Shown here one piece after another: positions 28,164 to 36,982 of a stretch of 64,000 nt of DNA. The stretch's first letter is position 1; every line of letters starts with the position of its first letter. The notes under the pieces were generated by a model that was not told where the DNA came from, did no database searches, and worked only from the letters and a program-made list of their open reading frames with translations. A program made the position numbers and the translations under genes. Origin of the DNA: Bin5 sp965218625 (GTDB lineage: Bacteria; Chloroflexota; Anaerolineae; Caldilineales; Caldilineaceae); the NCBI GenBank assembly GCA_965218625.1, contig CBDCLG010000008.1:169749-233748 (forward strand), given 5' to 3'.

Positions 28164-28716
28164 TTGGCCTATAATGCAGACACACTCCCGGAAAAACCGA
28201 TCCTGACCGACCAACAAATCCAGGACCTCCTGGATTTGCCAAAGGTGATCACCAGGAAAACGCCAGCCAGGGAGGTGTACAGAGAAGAAAACAACCAAAA
28301 ACGCTGCGATCTGGAATTGGAGGCCCTTTCGGATAACAGCGCCAAATTTTTCGTGTTCATTTCGACAGAGCAGCAAATTCATCGAAAATTTTTCGATAGG
28401 GCTGCGCTACCAGACCAACATCAAATTTTTGGGAACCATTACGCTTATCCGCTATAACGGTCCACATGGTGAATCCAGTCGGCAGCCGGACGGCCATTAC
28501 GCCAAGTCTCACATTCACCGCATAACCGCACGCGCGCTGGCGTCCGGAAATAAGGAACCGCAAGAAAACTACCGAGAGATCACCGATCGTTACACCACAT
28601 TTGAACAAGCTCTCACAGCTTTCTTTGACGATTTAAGCGTAGTCGATTATGTGAGGCATTTCCCCGAACTACGCAATCAATTGGGGCTGGACCTGAAATG
28701 GACATCACCAAAGTAA
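28164..28716 (+). pseudogene. DUF6978-like gene with a single-base frameshift
   Basis: The proposed start is TTG 28164 (GGAG 6 nt upstream; no ATG in frame). Frame 1 gives LTDQQIQDLLDLPKVITRK, then CDLELEALSDNSAKFFVFI and then garbage to a stop at 28457. Frame 2 takes up the sequence without a gap: RQSSKFIENFSIGLRYQTN, TITLIRYNGPHGESSRQPDG, HIHRITARALASG and a C-terminus ending at 28716. One extra T in the ATTTC at 28359-28363 explains the break. The pattern matches what I recall of DUF6978 proteins. It overlaps the start of the DUF1828-like gene. It could be a real mutation, a sequencing error or programmed slippage. Confidence 0.65.
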
Positions 28717-29471
28717 GAGAGTGCCTGAACCGTCCCCTGACAGCCGGCTTCGACCTGTACGAGCGGCGTCCCGGAAACCACCAACTTATCCTGCCCATTA
28801 ACCACGAAGACGGCGACATGGTAGAAATCTACCTGCAGGACAGTCCCAAAGGGGACGGGTATGTCCGCGTTTGTGATTACGGCCTGACTCTGATGCGTCT
28901 CTCTTACACATTCGATATCTCAACCGCTGCCCGCCAACAGATCTTCGATAGCATTCTCATCAACAACGGCGTCACCTTTGAAGACGGAAATCTCTTTCTG
29001 GATACGCCTCTGGACAAGCTTCCCGAAGGTATCTTCCAGTTCGCAGGCTGTGCCCAAAAAATGTGCAACATGCGCTACTGGACGCGAGAGAATATTCGCA
29101 GCCTCTTCTACGACGACCTGGAGGACTACATCACCGCGCAGTTGGCGACATTTTCTCCCACCGCCGACCTGTTTCCGCTTGCGGATTACCCTACCAGCGT
29201 GGACTGGTCTCTGACTTTCGAAAGCTGGAGCTTCTACGTGTTTGGAGTACACAGCAACGACAAGGCCAAAGTCGTAGCCCTTGCCTTGCTCGAATTTCAG
29301 ATGGCTCAGCTTCAGTTCATTAGCTTTGTCGTCCACGAAGCCATGGAAACGCTGGGTAAGAAGGAACAACTCTTCCTTACCCGCAACGCCGACAAGCAGT
29401 ATCCTGGTCTGGAAGACTTCCAAAAGTCAAGCACTCTGGATATTCACCGACTTGTCGGGGTCACCGCGTAG
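28698..29471 (+). CDS. DUF1828-like domain protein
   Basis: 257 aa from ATG 28698. N-terminal ~110 residues fit DUF1828: LILPINHEDGDMVEIYLQD, VRVCDYGLTLMRLSYTFD and FEDGNLFLDTPLDKLPEGIF. A mixed alpha/beta C-terminal half follows (DWSLTFESWSFYVFGVHSND). No membrane segment or classic nuclease motif. It overlaps the frameshifted DUF6978-like gene by 19 nt, which implies coupled translation and a two-gene unit. Such pairs occur on mobile elements with unproven toxin-antitoxin or defence roles. The position inside an hsdM-hsdS gap supports a defence link. Confidence 0.65.
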   Translation: MDITKVRECLNRPLTAGFDLYERRPGNHQLILPINHEDGDMVEIYLQDSPKGDGYVRVCDYGLTLMRLSYTFDISTAARQQIFDSILINNGVTFEDGNLFLDTPLDKLPEGIFQFAGCAQKMCNMRYWTRENIRSLFYDDLEDYITAQLATFSPTADLFPLADYPTSVDWSLTFESWSFYVFGVHSNDKAKVVALALLEFQMAQLQFISFVVHEAMETLGKKEQLFLTRNADKQYPGLEDFQKSSTLDIHRLVGVTA

Positions 29472-29521
29472 TGAATTCCGGCCGTGTCGCGAGGCGACCG
29501 GAAGAGACGTCCACAGCCCCC

Positions 29522-29765
29522 CACCTCCCGCCCTACCCTGCCTACAAGCCCTCCGGCGTCGACCGGCTCGGCGACCTGCCCGCGTGTCGGAAGGTGCGGC
29601 GAATCTCGAGACATCGTCAAGGTGGGCTACGAGATCAGCTTCACCCGCTACTTCCACAGCCGCAGCCCATGCGCACGCCCGGCGAGACCTGGGCCGACAT
29701 CCGCGCCCTTGAGCGCGAGTCCGAGGGGCTGTTGGGGGAGAGATCACGGGAGGGGGTTGAAGTCC
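29522..29765 (+). pseudogene. Chimeric remnant: hsdS 5' piece joined to hsdM 3' piece
   Basis: 29537-29603 matches the start of hsdS at 33799-33865 (YPAYKPSGV, then LGDLP). It is joined at about 29605-29612 to a copy of the hsdM 3' end: 29612-29753 parallels 27886-28026 (VGYEISFTRYF, then WADIRALERESEGLLGE) with clear divergence. The order S-start then M-end is the reverse of a normal M-S operon. It fits a deletion between two tandem M-x-S units. Neither piece is translatable as a working protein. Confidence 0.75.
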
Positions 29766-30188
29766 ACACCATAAGCGCCAAAAGCGGTTGACCACTATGC
29801 TACGGAGTGAAGTCGGCGGCTGAGGAATGTGCGCGAATGGGAAGATTCGAAATGTGAGCAAGACTGTTCTTTGACCCAGATTTTATTCGAGTGTGCTAAA
29901 TTAGAATCAGCCGCTACAATGAGCCTGTCAGACGATCATGCTAGAGCGACGGTCTGCAATGGATGATGGTTACCCGTTTCCGTTTCCGTTTCCGTTTCCG
30001 CTCCCGGCCAGACGAAACAACACATACAGACAGCTGTAGTAGGTTCTAAGCGCTCGAATCCTCCGCGAAATCGCCTGTATCTTCTGAAGCACAACGGCCG
30101 ATAGTTATTGGTCGCCCAGTGCTTCCTGTCGGCAGAGGGAGGTGGCACAGCCTAGAGATGCCATCCGTGCGGAGAAAGGAGGTTAACT
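29766..30188 (+). other. Leader region of ietAS with hexamer repeat
   Basis: No gene seen. It contains four tandem GTTTCC units at 29975-29998 and, at its end, an excellent ribosome site (AAAGGAGG, 30175-30182) for the ATPase start at 30189. The hexamer is not inside a reading frame, so phase variation of a protein is not indicated. Confidence 0.5.
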
Positions 30189-31181
30189 ATGGCGAGAGCA
30201 GATCTGCTTCTTAAGTTGGTGCAAGCTGGCTCACGTGGTGAGCAAGCACAATTTAGGAAGACTGTCGAAGCGCTGGCGGCGGAGGAGCGAGCAAAAAGAC
30301 ACACCATCTTGGCTGATCGCCTTCTTGCGCAACTACAGACAAATGGTTATCGCGCGAATCTGGCGAAACCGCTATCGGCCAAAAATGCCGAACCCCTTGT
30401 GACTGAGGTGATTCCGGCACGCGAATTACGCGATGTGATCCTGCCCCCGGAAGCAGAGGCGACCATTCAAGAATTGGTAGAAGAGCAATTTCGTGCCGAC
30501 CTTCTTCGATCGTATAACCTCGAGCCGCGCAATCGCATCTTGCTCGTCGGCCCGCCCGGAAATGGCAAGACTACGCTTGCAGAAGCGATCGCCGATGCGC
30601 TCAACGTCCCGCTGATCGCAGTTCGTTACGAAGCCGTCATTGGCAGCTTCCTCGGCGAAACCGCCCAGCGCATCGGCCAGGTATTCGAGCACGCACGATC
30701 GAGACACTGCGTTCTCTTCTTTGATGAATTCGACGTAGTCGGTAAAGAACGAGGTGATGTTCACGAAACCGGCGAGATAAAGCGCGTCGTCAGTTCGCTC
30801 CTGCTTCAAGTCGACCAACTTCCCAGCTACGTCGTGGTTGTTACGGCAAGTAACCATCCTGAACTGCTTGACCGCGCCGTCTGGCGTCGTTTTCAGATCC
30901 GCTTAGAGTTGCCAATGCCGAAACAGGGACAGATCGAAGAGTGGTTCAGACGCTTCGAGCAGCGAACAGGCCATCCATTGGGTTTCTCGCCCCGCAGTCT
31001 TGCACAGCGCCTGCGCGGCTTAAGCTACGCCGAAATCGAAGATTTCGGTACCGACGTACTGCGAAGAGTCGTTCTAAACCAGCCTGATGCCGACAGCAAA
31101 GCAATCGTGGAGCAACGGCTACGACTCTGGAAGAAACAATTCGTGCTCGATGAGTCCCCAATTGACGGCGCAATTTTGTAA
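30189..31181 (+). CDS. ietA: IetA-like AAA+ ATPase
   Basis: 330 aa from ATG 30189 with AAAGGAGG 6 nt upstream. N-terminal ~75-residue helical region, then one AAA+ module: Walker A GPPGNGKT (121-128), Walker B CVLFFDEFD with Asp179-Glu180, sensor VVVVTASNHPELLDRAVWRR containing candidate arginine finger, and a C-terminal lid. FtsH/spastin-like clade by appearance. The stop is 2 nt before the start of a subtilisin-like protease. ATPase plus subtilase is the composition of the named two-gene anti-phage system ietAS, first reported on an Agrobacterium plasmid (from memory). Predicted to control or feed the protease. Confidence 0.8.
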   Translation: MARADLLLKLVQAGSRGEQAQFRKTVEALAAEERAKRHTILADRLLAQLQTNGYRANLAKPLSAKNAEPLVTEVIPARELRDVILPPEAEATIQELVEEQFRADLLRSYNLEPRNRILLVGPPGNGKTTLAEAIADALNVPLIAVRYEAVIGSFLGETAQRIGQVFEHARSRHCVLFFDEFDVVGKERGDVHETGEIKRVVSSLLLQVDQLPSYVVVVTASNHPELLDRAVWRRFQIRLELPMPKQGQIEEWFRRFEQRTGHPLGFSPRSLAQRLRGLSYAEIEDFGTDVLRRVVLNQPDADSKAIVEQRLRLWKKQFVLDESPIDGAIL

Positions 31182-31183
31182 TT

Positions 31184-33769
31184 ATGGCCGAGATAAACTA
31201 TCACTTGCTTGTTTTTCCCCGGCCGACTCTGGCTGAACGCGCAAAGCGTGGCGGGGGCCCAGACAAACTTAGGTTCCCGGCTCCTTCAGAACAAGCGATA
31301 CGATTGACGCCGCAGTTTCAACGGCTCCAGGAAGCTCTGGATCGACAAAGCCTCGCTCTCCGCGACAATCCGCTTGGTCTTCAGCCGGAACAAGTATTGG
31401 TTCTCGAAACCGTCGGCTCAATTGATAGCTTCTACAACGCAATAAGAAGAGTGCCAGGCCTGGAATGGTTGGGCGAAAGCGAGTTGCTCGACATTCCGCC
31501 AGGTGACGGATTCATAGATAACGACGACCCCGAAAAGTCACTGCGAGGCCAACTTTTCTTGGTCATGACCGACCAGGAGGCGCTCCGGCAGCTTCGCAGC
31601 CTTTTTGAGCAGTGGAAGGCCGACTTTGACATGACCTTCCCTTATGGTCTGGCCCCTTTGAAAAGGGCGTTTTTTCAACTCCGTGAGATCCGACCTTGGG
31701 GCGCCATGGACAGGATTAGAGATACCGGCATAATGGATGACTGGCACGAGCGCCTGCAAGATGGACAAGAGATCATACCATTTGAAGTTGAATTGTGGTT
31801 CAGACAAGACGCACAAAGTCGGGATCAGGATGTATCCTACCTCCGCAACGTTTTTACAGAGTTGGATGGTGAAGTTATTCAGCAATGCGTAATTCCTGAA
31901 ATTGCATATCATGCAATTTTGGGACGGGCTCGCCGATCTCATATTGAAGAGATCATTCGCCAAGCAGAAGTTTTCGATCGTGCCAAGTTGCTCCAATACG
32001 ACGGCATCATGCATTTGCGTCCGGTGGGCCAGTGTACAACTGGTCCATTTGATGAAACGGCGGAGACAGAGACGCTGCCGGAAGGCCTACTTTTCGGACC
32101 TCCACAAGGCGACCCGCTTGTGGCCCTATTTGATGGTATGCCTTTGGCGAGGCACAAGCTTCTTGAGGAATGGCTGGAAGTCGACGACCCCGACGGGTAC
32201 GAAGCCAGTTATCAGGCCAACCAACGCGTCCACGGCACCGGCATGGCTTCGCTCATCTGCCAAGGCGACCAGAATGAACAACAGGAGCCGATAAGACGTA
32301 CTCTGTACGCCAGACCTATTTTGAAACCTCGACCTACAATCAACAACCGATTTTTCGAAGAGATTCCTGATGACGTGTTGCCAGTTGATTTGCTCCACCG
32401 AGCGGTACGGAGGCTTTTCGAGACTGAAGACGGCGAACCCCCCGCAGCCCGTAGCGTTCGCATCATCAATTTGTCAGTGGGCGATCCGACGCGTCCATTT
32501 GACGGAGACATGAGTCCCTGGGCCAGGCTCCTTGATTGGTTGGCATGGAAGTACCACGTGCTGTTTATCGTCAGCGCCGGCAACCATGTTCGACCTATTG
32601 AACTCAACATTCCACGGACCGAACTAGACAGCCTTACGAGTGAGCAGCGGGAGCGGGCCGTACTGCAGGCCATCGCCACGGATAATCGGCACAGACGGCT
32701 GCTATCGCCAGCCGAAACCTTGAACGGTCTTACCGTCGCCGCCGCGCATGAGGACTATTCAACCCTCCCGGAGTTTCATCATCTGATCGACCCCTTCGTA
32801 AGCACGAATCTTCCCGCCGTATACAATTCACAAGGGCCGGGATTCCGTCGTGCCATTAAACCTGAAATTCTCCTTCCCGGCGGTAGGCAGTTCCTGACCA
32901 GAAGGCTTGACTCCTCCCGCGACATAGCTACCCTGGAGCCACATGACTTTCCAAGACCGCCGGGTCAGCGCGTTGCCACGCCAGGAGACGAGGGGCTGTT
33001 GGACCAGACCGTGTACGCGCGCGGCACGAGCAATGCCGCCGCCCTCGCCTCCCGAGCTGCAGTTTCTATCTTCGAGATGATCGAGCAGCTTCGCAACCAA
33101 AATGACGCCGACATTCCTGAAAGATACGATGTCGTCTTGGCGAAAGCATTGCTTGTCCATGGCGCTTCCAGGGCGAACGCACAGATACCATATGAGGAAG
33201 CTCTCAAAAATGCGCAAAACAAGCGTACTTTTCGGGAATACGTTGGTCGATTCTTGGGGTACGGAACTGTGAAGCTGTCGAAGGTCCTGACTTGTACAGA
33301 GCGACGTGTCACCGTGCTGGGCTTCGGCGAGCTAAACGACGATGAAGGATTTGAGTTCAGTTTTCCTCTGCCTCCCAGCCTGTCTCCTGTAACTGACTCA
33401 CGTCGCCTGACTATCACCTTAGCTTGGTTAACACCAATCAAATGCACAAACCAGAAATACCGTGCGGCCCATCTCTGGTTTACTCCGCCCAGGTGGAATA
33501 ATATCCACAAGAAGGGAATTGACGCGGTTCGCAGCGCCTCACAGCGGGGAACAGTTCAACATGAAGTTTTCGAAGACAGCCGGGCTATACCTTTCGAGGA
33601 CGGAGAAAACCTTGTCATCAAGGTTAACTGTCGCGACGACGCTGCAAAGAGTCAAGAACCCATACGATTCGGCTTAGCCGTTACCCTGGAGATGCAGGAA
33701 GAGGTCGACATTCCAATACAGATTTACCAAGAAGTGCGAGAGCGTTTGGCCATTCGTGTTCCAGTGTGA
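31184..33769 (+). CDS. ietS: IetS-like S8 (subtilisin) serine protease
   Basis: 861 aa, ATG 31184. The N-terminal ~300 residues are specific to this family (a possible recognition or propeptide region). The subtilase core follows with catalytic Asp317 (LVALFDGMPL), His350 (QRVHGTGMASLI) and Ser616 (ARGTSNAAALAS). The oxyanion Asn lies in the HVLFIVSAGNHVRP strand. The C-terminal ~190 residues form a beta-rich domain. No signal peptide, so cytoplasmic, as expected for a defence protease. Its TGA overlaps the GTG of hsdS, so ietAS is fused into the hsdM-hsdS operon. GC content is visibly lower than in hsdM and hsdR. Confidence 0.85.
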   Translation: MAEINYHLLVFPRPTLAERAKRGGGPDKLRFPAPSEQAIRLTPQFQRLQEALDRQSLALRDNPLGLQPEQVLVLETVGSIDSFYNAIRRVPGLEWLGESELLDIPPGDGFIDNDDPEKSLRGQLFLVMTDQEALRQLRSLFEQWKADFDMTFPYGLAPLKRAFFQLREIRPWGAMDRIRDTGIMDDWHERLQDGQEIIPFEVELWFRQDAQSRDQDVSYLRNVFTELDGEVIQQCVIPEIAYHAILGRARRSHIEEIIRQAEVFDRAKLLQYDGIMHLRPVGQCTTGPFDETAETETLPEGLLFGPPQGDPLVALFDGMPLARHKLLEEWLEVDDPDGYEASYQANQRVHGTGMASLICQGDQNEQQEPIRRTLYARPILKPRPTINNRFFEEIPDDVLPVDLLHRAVRRLFETEDGEPPAARSVRIINLSVGDPTRPFDGDMSPWARLLDWLAWKYHVLFIVSAGNHVRPIELNIPRTELDSLTSEQRERAVLQAIATDNRHRRLLSPAETLNGLTVAAAHEDYSTLPEFHHLIDPFVSTNLPAVYNSQGPGFRRAIKPEILLPGGRQFLTRRLDSSRDIATLEPHDFPRPPGQRVATPGDEGLLDQTVYARGTSNAAALASRAAVSIFEMIEQLRNQNDADIPERYDVVLAKALLVHGASRANAQIPYEEALKNAQNKRTFREYVGRFLGYGTVKLSKVLTCTERRVTVLGFGELNDDEGFEFSFPLPPSLSPVTDSRRLTITLAWLTPIKCTNQKYRAAHLWFTPPRWNNIHKKGIDAVRSASQRGTVQHEVFEDSRAIPFEDGENLVIKVNCRDDAAKSQEPIRFGLAVTLEMQEEVDIPIQIYQEVRERLAIRVPV

Positions 33770-35067
33770 ACCAAAAGTCCTCTTTGTCTACTTACATCCA
33801 GCCCTACCCTGCCTACAAACCCTCCGACGTCGAATGGCTAGGCGATGTACCCGCGCAGTGGGAAGTGCGACGGGCCAAATACCTCTACCGTGAAGCCAAT
33901 GAACGCTCCAGTACAGGAGCAGAAGAGCTGATGTCTGTGTCCCACAAGACAGGGGTGACGCCGCGTAAGATAAACGTCACTATGTTCCGAGCTGAGACCA
34001 ATATTGGATATAAGCTGTGCAGGCCAGGGGATATCGTAATCAATACGATGTGGGCATATAAGGCAGCCATCGGCGTGGCACGACAGGTCGGCTTAGTAAG
34101 CCCATCCTATAACGTATATCGTCCTACCGATGGCGCAAGGCTAAATCAGGATTTCATGGATCCCTTGCTCCGTACAGAATCATATAGGGTGGAATACCTC
34201 ATACGATCGACCGGCATTACTGTTTCACGCCTTCGGCTGTATCCTCAGGCCTTCTTGGAAATCCCGCTGCTTCAACCTCCTGTTGAAGAACAACACGCCA
34301 TCGCCCGCTACCTCGACCATGTCGACCGCCGCATCCAGCGCTACATCGACACCAAAGAGAAGCTGATCGCCCTCCTGCAAGAAAAGCGCAAGGTTGCCAC
34401 AGTAGAAGCGTTACAGTCTTCAGGTACGGCTAACCAAAGGCTTAAAGCTGTCGTGGATTTAGTCGAAAGGCCAGTCAAACGTACAAGCGACGAGAGCTAT
34501 ACTCCAATAGGTCTGTACAATCGTGGGCGCGGGACTTTCCTCAAAGAGCCGAAAAGAGGCGATGAATTAGGTGATTCCGACTTCTTCTGGATCGAAGAGG
34601 GCGATTTGGTAATTAGTGGGCAGTTTGCGTGGGAAGGAGCGATTGCTCTGGCGAGCGACGTCGAACATGGATGTGTCGCGAGCCATCGTTTTCCGCTCCT
34701 TCGAGGCAAACCTGGCATTTCAGATTCAGGTTTTCTGCTCTCTTTCTTCCAAACTGACTGGGGCCAACTTATCCTCGACCACCATTCAAGGGGAGCCGCT
34801 GGTCGGAACAGACCACTCAACGTCAGAACTCTCATGAAGGAAAGGATTTCTCTGCCACCCATTGGAGATCAAGTGCGGATAGCAGAAATGTTGCAACTTG
34901 AGTTTCGTTTTCGGAATTATGTGAGACGTTCTGTGCAGTTGCTGAATGAATACCGCGCCAGCCTCATCGCCCACGTCGTCACCGGCATACTCGACGTCCG
35001 CGCCGCGGCCGAGCGCATCGCCATCCTCGATGTCCGCGCCGCGGCTGGCCAATCTGGACAAGTATGA
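33766..35067 (+). CDS. hsdS: Type I restriction-modification specificity subunit HsdS (altered C-terminus)
   Basis: 433 aa from GTG 33766, overlapping the ietS stop by 4 nt. N-terminal YPAYKPSDVEWLGDVPAQWE is the standard HsdS start. TRD1 runs to about 175. The central conserved helix is PVEEQHAIARYLDHVDRRIQ. TRD2 covers about 225-360, followed by the distal helix LPPIGDQVRIAEML. Both TRDs look complete. The end is abnormal: SLIAHVVTGILDVRAAAERI is followed by a repeated ILDVRAAA and then by GQSGQV read from the inserted cassette. A more typical HsdS end lies 3.5 kb away at 38493-38579. Recognises the bipartite target DNA for HsdM and HsdR. Confidence 0.88.
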   Translation: MNQKSSLSTYIQPYPAYKPSDVEWLGDVPAQWEVRRAKYLYREANERSSTGAEELMSVSHKTGVTPRKINVTMFRAETNIGYKLCRPGDIVINTMWAYKAAIGVARQVGLVSPSYNVYRPTDGARLNQDFMDPLLRTESYRVEYLIRSTGITVSRLRLYPQAFLEIPLLQPPVEEQHAIARYLDHVDRRIQRYIDTKEKLIALLQEKRKVATVEALQSSGTANQRLKAVVDLVERPVKRTSDESYTPIGLYNRGRGTFLKEPKRGDELGDSDFFWIEEGDLVISGQFAWEGAIALASDVEHGCVASHRFPLLRGKPGISDSGFLLSFFQTDWGQLILDHHSRGAAGRNRPLNVRTLMKERISLPPIGDQVRIAEMLQLEFRFRNYVRRSVQLLNEYRASLIAHVVTGILDVRAAAERIAILDVRAAAGQSGQV

Positions 35068-35170
35068 TGGTTTCCAGCGCGGGGCGGCGCGCAACTCCGT
35101 ATCTCTGCCACACTGTCAGACAGGTCGAGAATCGCGTGCGGGGAAATCAGTTGGGCAGAACAACCGTATA

Positions 35171-35707
35171 CTACAGCAGATTTCGATTCGCGGTCAGAAC
35201 GGATATGCCCGGAGCGTCGAAGTCACCATCATGCGTGACCAGTGTCAGCCCATTATGCTTGCACAACTCCGCAATGACCTGGTCATTGAAGTCAGAAGCG
35301 CCAGCGGCAAAATCGTTGAGCAAATCTGACATGTTCAATGTTGCAAAACCGCTTTCGATTCGTGAAGAGTGCTTCAAAATGCGGTTGACGTTGAAGGCAA
35401 TATCCTGCGCCACGGTTTTGAAAGAGGGGCTGTTGCGGAACTGTTTGAATTTACTGCCGGGCGCGAAAAGATTCTGTTGCAGCCTGGCATAGCGGTTGAC
35501 GAATTCTGAAACGATTAGAACGTCAACGTATATCCTGCTCTTGGCGTTTAGAATTCGCCCATACGCGTTCGAGTATGTCCTAATGTAGCTTTGGGCGCGG
35601 GGCTGTTGTGGACCGTACAGAAACAACCAGATGTTGGCATCCAGAAACAGGTTGTCTTTGGCGCTGAAGGTGTAACGACTGACCTCCTGGGCCGCGCTAT
35701 GCGCCAT
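35171..35707 (-). CDS. PIN-domain ribonuclease-like protein (copy A)
   Basis: 178 aa from ATG 35707. PIN-fold acidic residues are in order: Asp in LFLDANIWLFLYG, Glu in LIVSEFVNRYA, Asp in ASDFNDQVIAEL and Asp in LVTHDGDFDAPGI. All four metal-binding positions expected of an active PIN nuclease are present. Its start overlaps the end of the STAS-like gene by 11 nt, with GGAGG inside that gene as ribosome site, so translation is coupled. PIN proteins are usually VapC-like toxins acting on RNA, but here no VapB-like antitoxin is adjacent. The partner-switch pair encoded upstream is the likely control. Copy B is 44532-45068. Confidence 0.85.
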   Translation of the reverse strand: MAHSAAQEVSRYTFSAKDNLFLDANIWLFLYGPQQPRAQSYIRTYSNAYGRILNAKSRIYVDVLIVSEFVNRYARLQQNLFAPGSKFKQFRNSPSFKTVAQDIAFNVNRILKHSSRIESGFATLNMSDLLNDFAAGASDFNDQVIAELCKHNGLTLVTHDGDFDAPGISVLTANRNLL

Positions 35708-36062
35708 CCTGCTCGTCCTCCAGCGTCTCTCGAACCACCTGTTCGAACCTCTGGGGATCTTTGAAATACAGCTTGGCCGTCTCTACAACGCGTTTCAACA
35801 GCGCCGCATCTTCCGGCGCCATCTCCTCAACCTTCAACAGAGAACGGATCCGTTCCTCGCTGAAAGACCCATACAATTGGCCGATCGCGGCGTTCAAAAA
35901 AGCTGAGGTCAAGGTTGAGACGTTGTGAAACGAAAGTATGGCACGGTGCCCCGCGCCAATCACGGCGGCAAGGCGACTATGCACCTTCTGCCCGTCATCT
36001 GAGGCCACACAAAGAGAACTTCCCACTACCTCATAAACGGATATCTTCACTTCGCTTGACAT
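35697..36062 (-). CDS. STAS-like DUF4325 protein (copy A)
   Basis: 121 aa from ATG 36062, preferred to ATG 36092 because GAGGGG precedes it and the longer start would lie inside the ATPase gene. The core AILSFHNVSTLTSAFLNAAI then GQLYGSF is the DUF4325 signature, related to STAS anti-anti-sigma proteins. The Thr/Ser-rich TLTSAFL stretch is at the position of the phosphorylated Ser in SpoIIAA-like factors. A helical tail (EDAALLKRVVETAKLYFKD) extends beyond the domain. It lies 10 nt after the ATPase gene and overlaps the PIN gene. Likely switched by the ATPase partner. Effect on the PIN protein is inference. Confidence 0.8.
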   Translation of the reverse strand: MSSEVKISVYEVVGSSLCVASDDGQKVHSRLAAVIGAGHRAILSFHNVSTLTSAFLNAAIGQLYGSFSEERIRSLLKVEEMAPEDAALLKRVVETAKLYFKDPQRFEQVVRETLEDEQDGA

Positions 36063-36072
36063 ATTGGGCCCC

Positions 36073-36771
36073 TCAGAAGATGTCGTCGGCATCCAGTTCC
36101 GAAGGCAGACAGTAGGAGTTCAGATCTGCCGTATTGATTCCTATGTACACCACCGTGCCAGGAAACGGGTGGCCCAATCGTGCGGTCGAAACTCTTTCAT
36201 CCTTAGTCTGCCAGAAGCCCGCATCCGAGACAATTTGAAGGCATCCACCGTTCAAATCAATGAATTCGCGCAGTAACTTCAGTCCCAACCCTCCCGGAAT
36301 GGGGCCGCGCCTGGTCGTGTTGTTCTCCTCCGTGGCCCAGACAATAGCATCCTCCGCCGCAAGATCAAGCCCAACATAGTCCTGTATGTTCTGCCGTATG
36401 CCGACGCCCAGGTCCGCGACGGTGAAGTTCAGTAGACCCTTTGTGGGAAAAAACTGTCCGCAACTGAATATCCCCAACTGAGTGCGTGAGTGCCACACAG
36501 CATTGCTGAAAATCTCAAAGATGCTCTCACGGAATCTCTTCAATAGGCCCGACGACATTTCAGGCATCTCGGAACGGTGTATAAACTGATTCTCAATATA
36601 ACGAGCAAAGAAATGGTCGTCTCTATCGTCAAAGCGCTGATAGGAAATCGTTGACCCCCAACGATCGGGAATCTTTGAGCTTGGCCCCAAAGTGGACCGC
36701 GAGCTAAGGCGCGAATCGAACAGATTGCGCAGGACATTGCATAACAGATTCATGGCTGGGATATCGTGCAC
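36073..36771 (-). CDS. GHKL/HATPase-domain ATP-binding protein (copy A)
   Basis: 232 aa from GTG 36771 (copy B uses the same codon; a TTG one codon earlier is possible; an internal ATG lies at 36753). A ~90-residue N-terminal region precedes the ATPase fold: N-box FEIFSNAVWHS, G1 box FTVADLGVGIRQ, G2 box GPIPGGLGLKLLREFIDL. No HisKA, transmembrane or sensor domain, so it resembles a stand-alone anti-sigma kinase such as SpoIIAB/RsbW more than a histidine kinase. First gene of the ATPase - STAS-like - PIN operon. A conserved inverted repeat lies about 105 bp upstream. Confidence 0.82.
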   Translation of the reverse strand: MHDIPAMNLLCNVLRNLFDSRLSSRSTLGPSSKIPDRWGSTISYQRFDDRDDHFFARYIENQFIHRSEMPEMSSGLLKRFRESIFEIFSNAVWHSRTQLGIFSCGQFFPTKGLLNFTVADLGVGIRQNIQDYVGLDLAAEDAIVWATEENNTTRRGPIPGGLGLKLLREFIDLNGGCLQIVSDAGFWQTKDERVSTARLGHPFPGTVVYIGINTADLNSYCLPSELDADDIF

Positions 36772-36875
36772 CAACCCACGACCAAGGTCTAACCGACTGT
36801 TCGCACCCTTTCGACCCTCGAGTGACTACGCTGATGCCTCAATTATCTCACACAGGCTGAAGAACAGTCGATGCT

Positions 36876-36907
36876 CTGATAGCGGCAGACCCCCCTTGGC
36901 CTATCAG
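36876..36907. promoter_or_regulatory. Conserved inverted repeat upstream of cassette A
   Basis: CTGATAG (36876-36882) and CTATCAG (36901-36907) are separated by 18 nt and kept unchanged in copy B (46237-46268). They lie 105-136 bp upstream of the ATPase gene. Candidate operator or transcript hairpin. Confidence 0.4.
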
Positions 36908-36982
36908 CGACGGCCGCATCCGTCTGGATGCACCTTATCTCTCCCGTCTTGTGTTCTAACGATTGGGGCTCACCATACGATC

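Larger units (their letters stand above)
35045..36978. repeat. Copy A of a ~1.93-kb duplicated cassette
   Basis: Collinear with 44406-46339 at a constant offset of 9361 bp, so there is no net insertion or deletion across the unit. Sampled stretches differ at about 2-5% of positions. The unit holds three minus-strand genes plus about 125 bp after and 200 bp before them, i.e. a whole transcription unit. The left boundary (ctggccaatctgg) cuts into the hsdS 3' end. The right boundary truncates a YgiT-type gene. Confidence 0.92.

Noticed and set aside
29975..29998. GTTTCC x4 tandem repeat as a phase-variation tract
   Set aside because: It is not within a reading frame and is over 190 bp from the next start; only four units.
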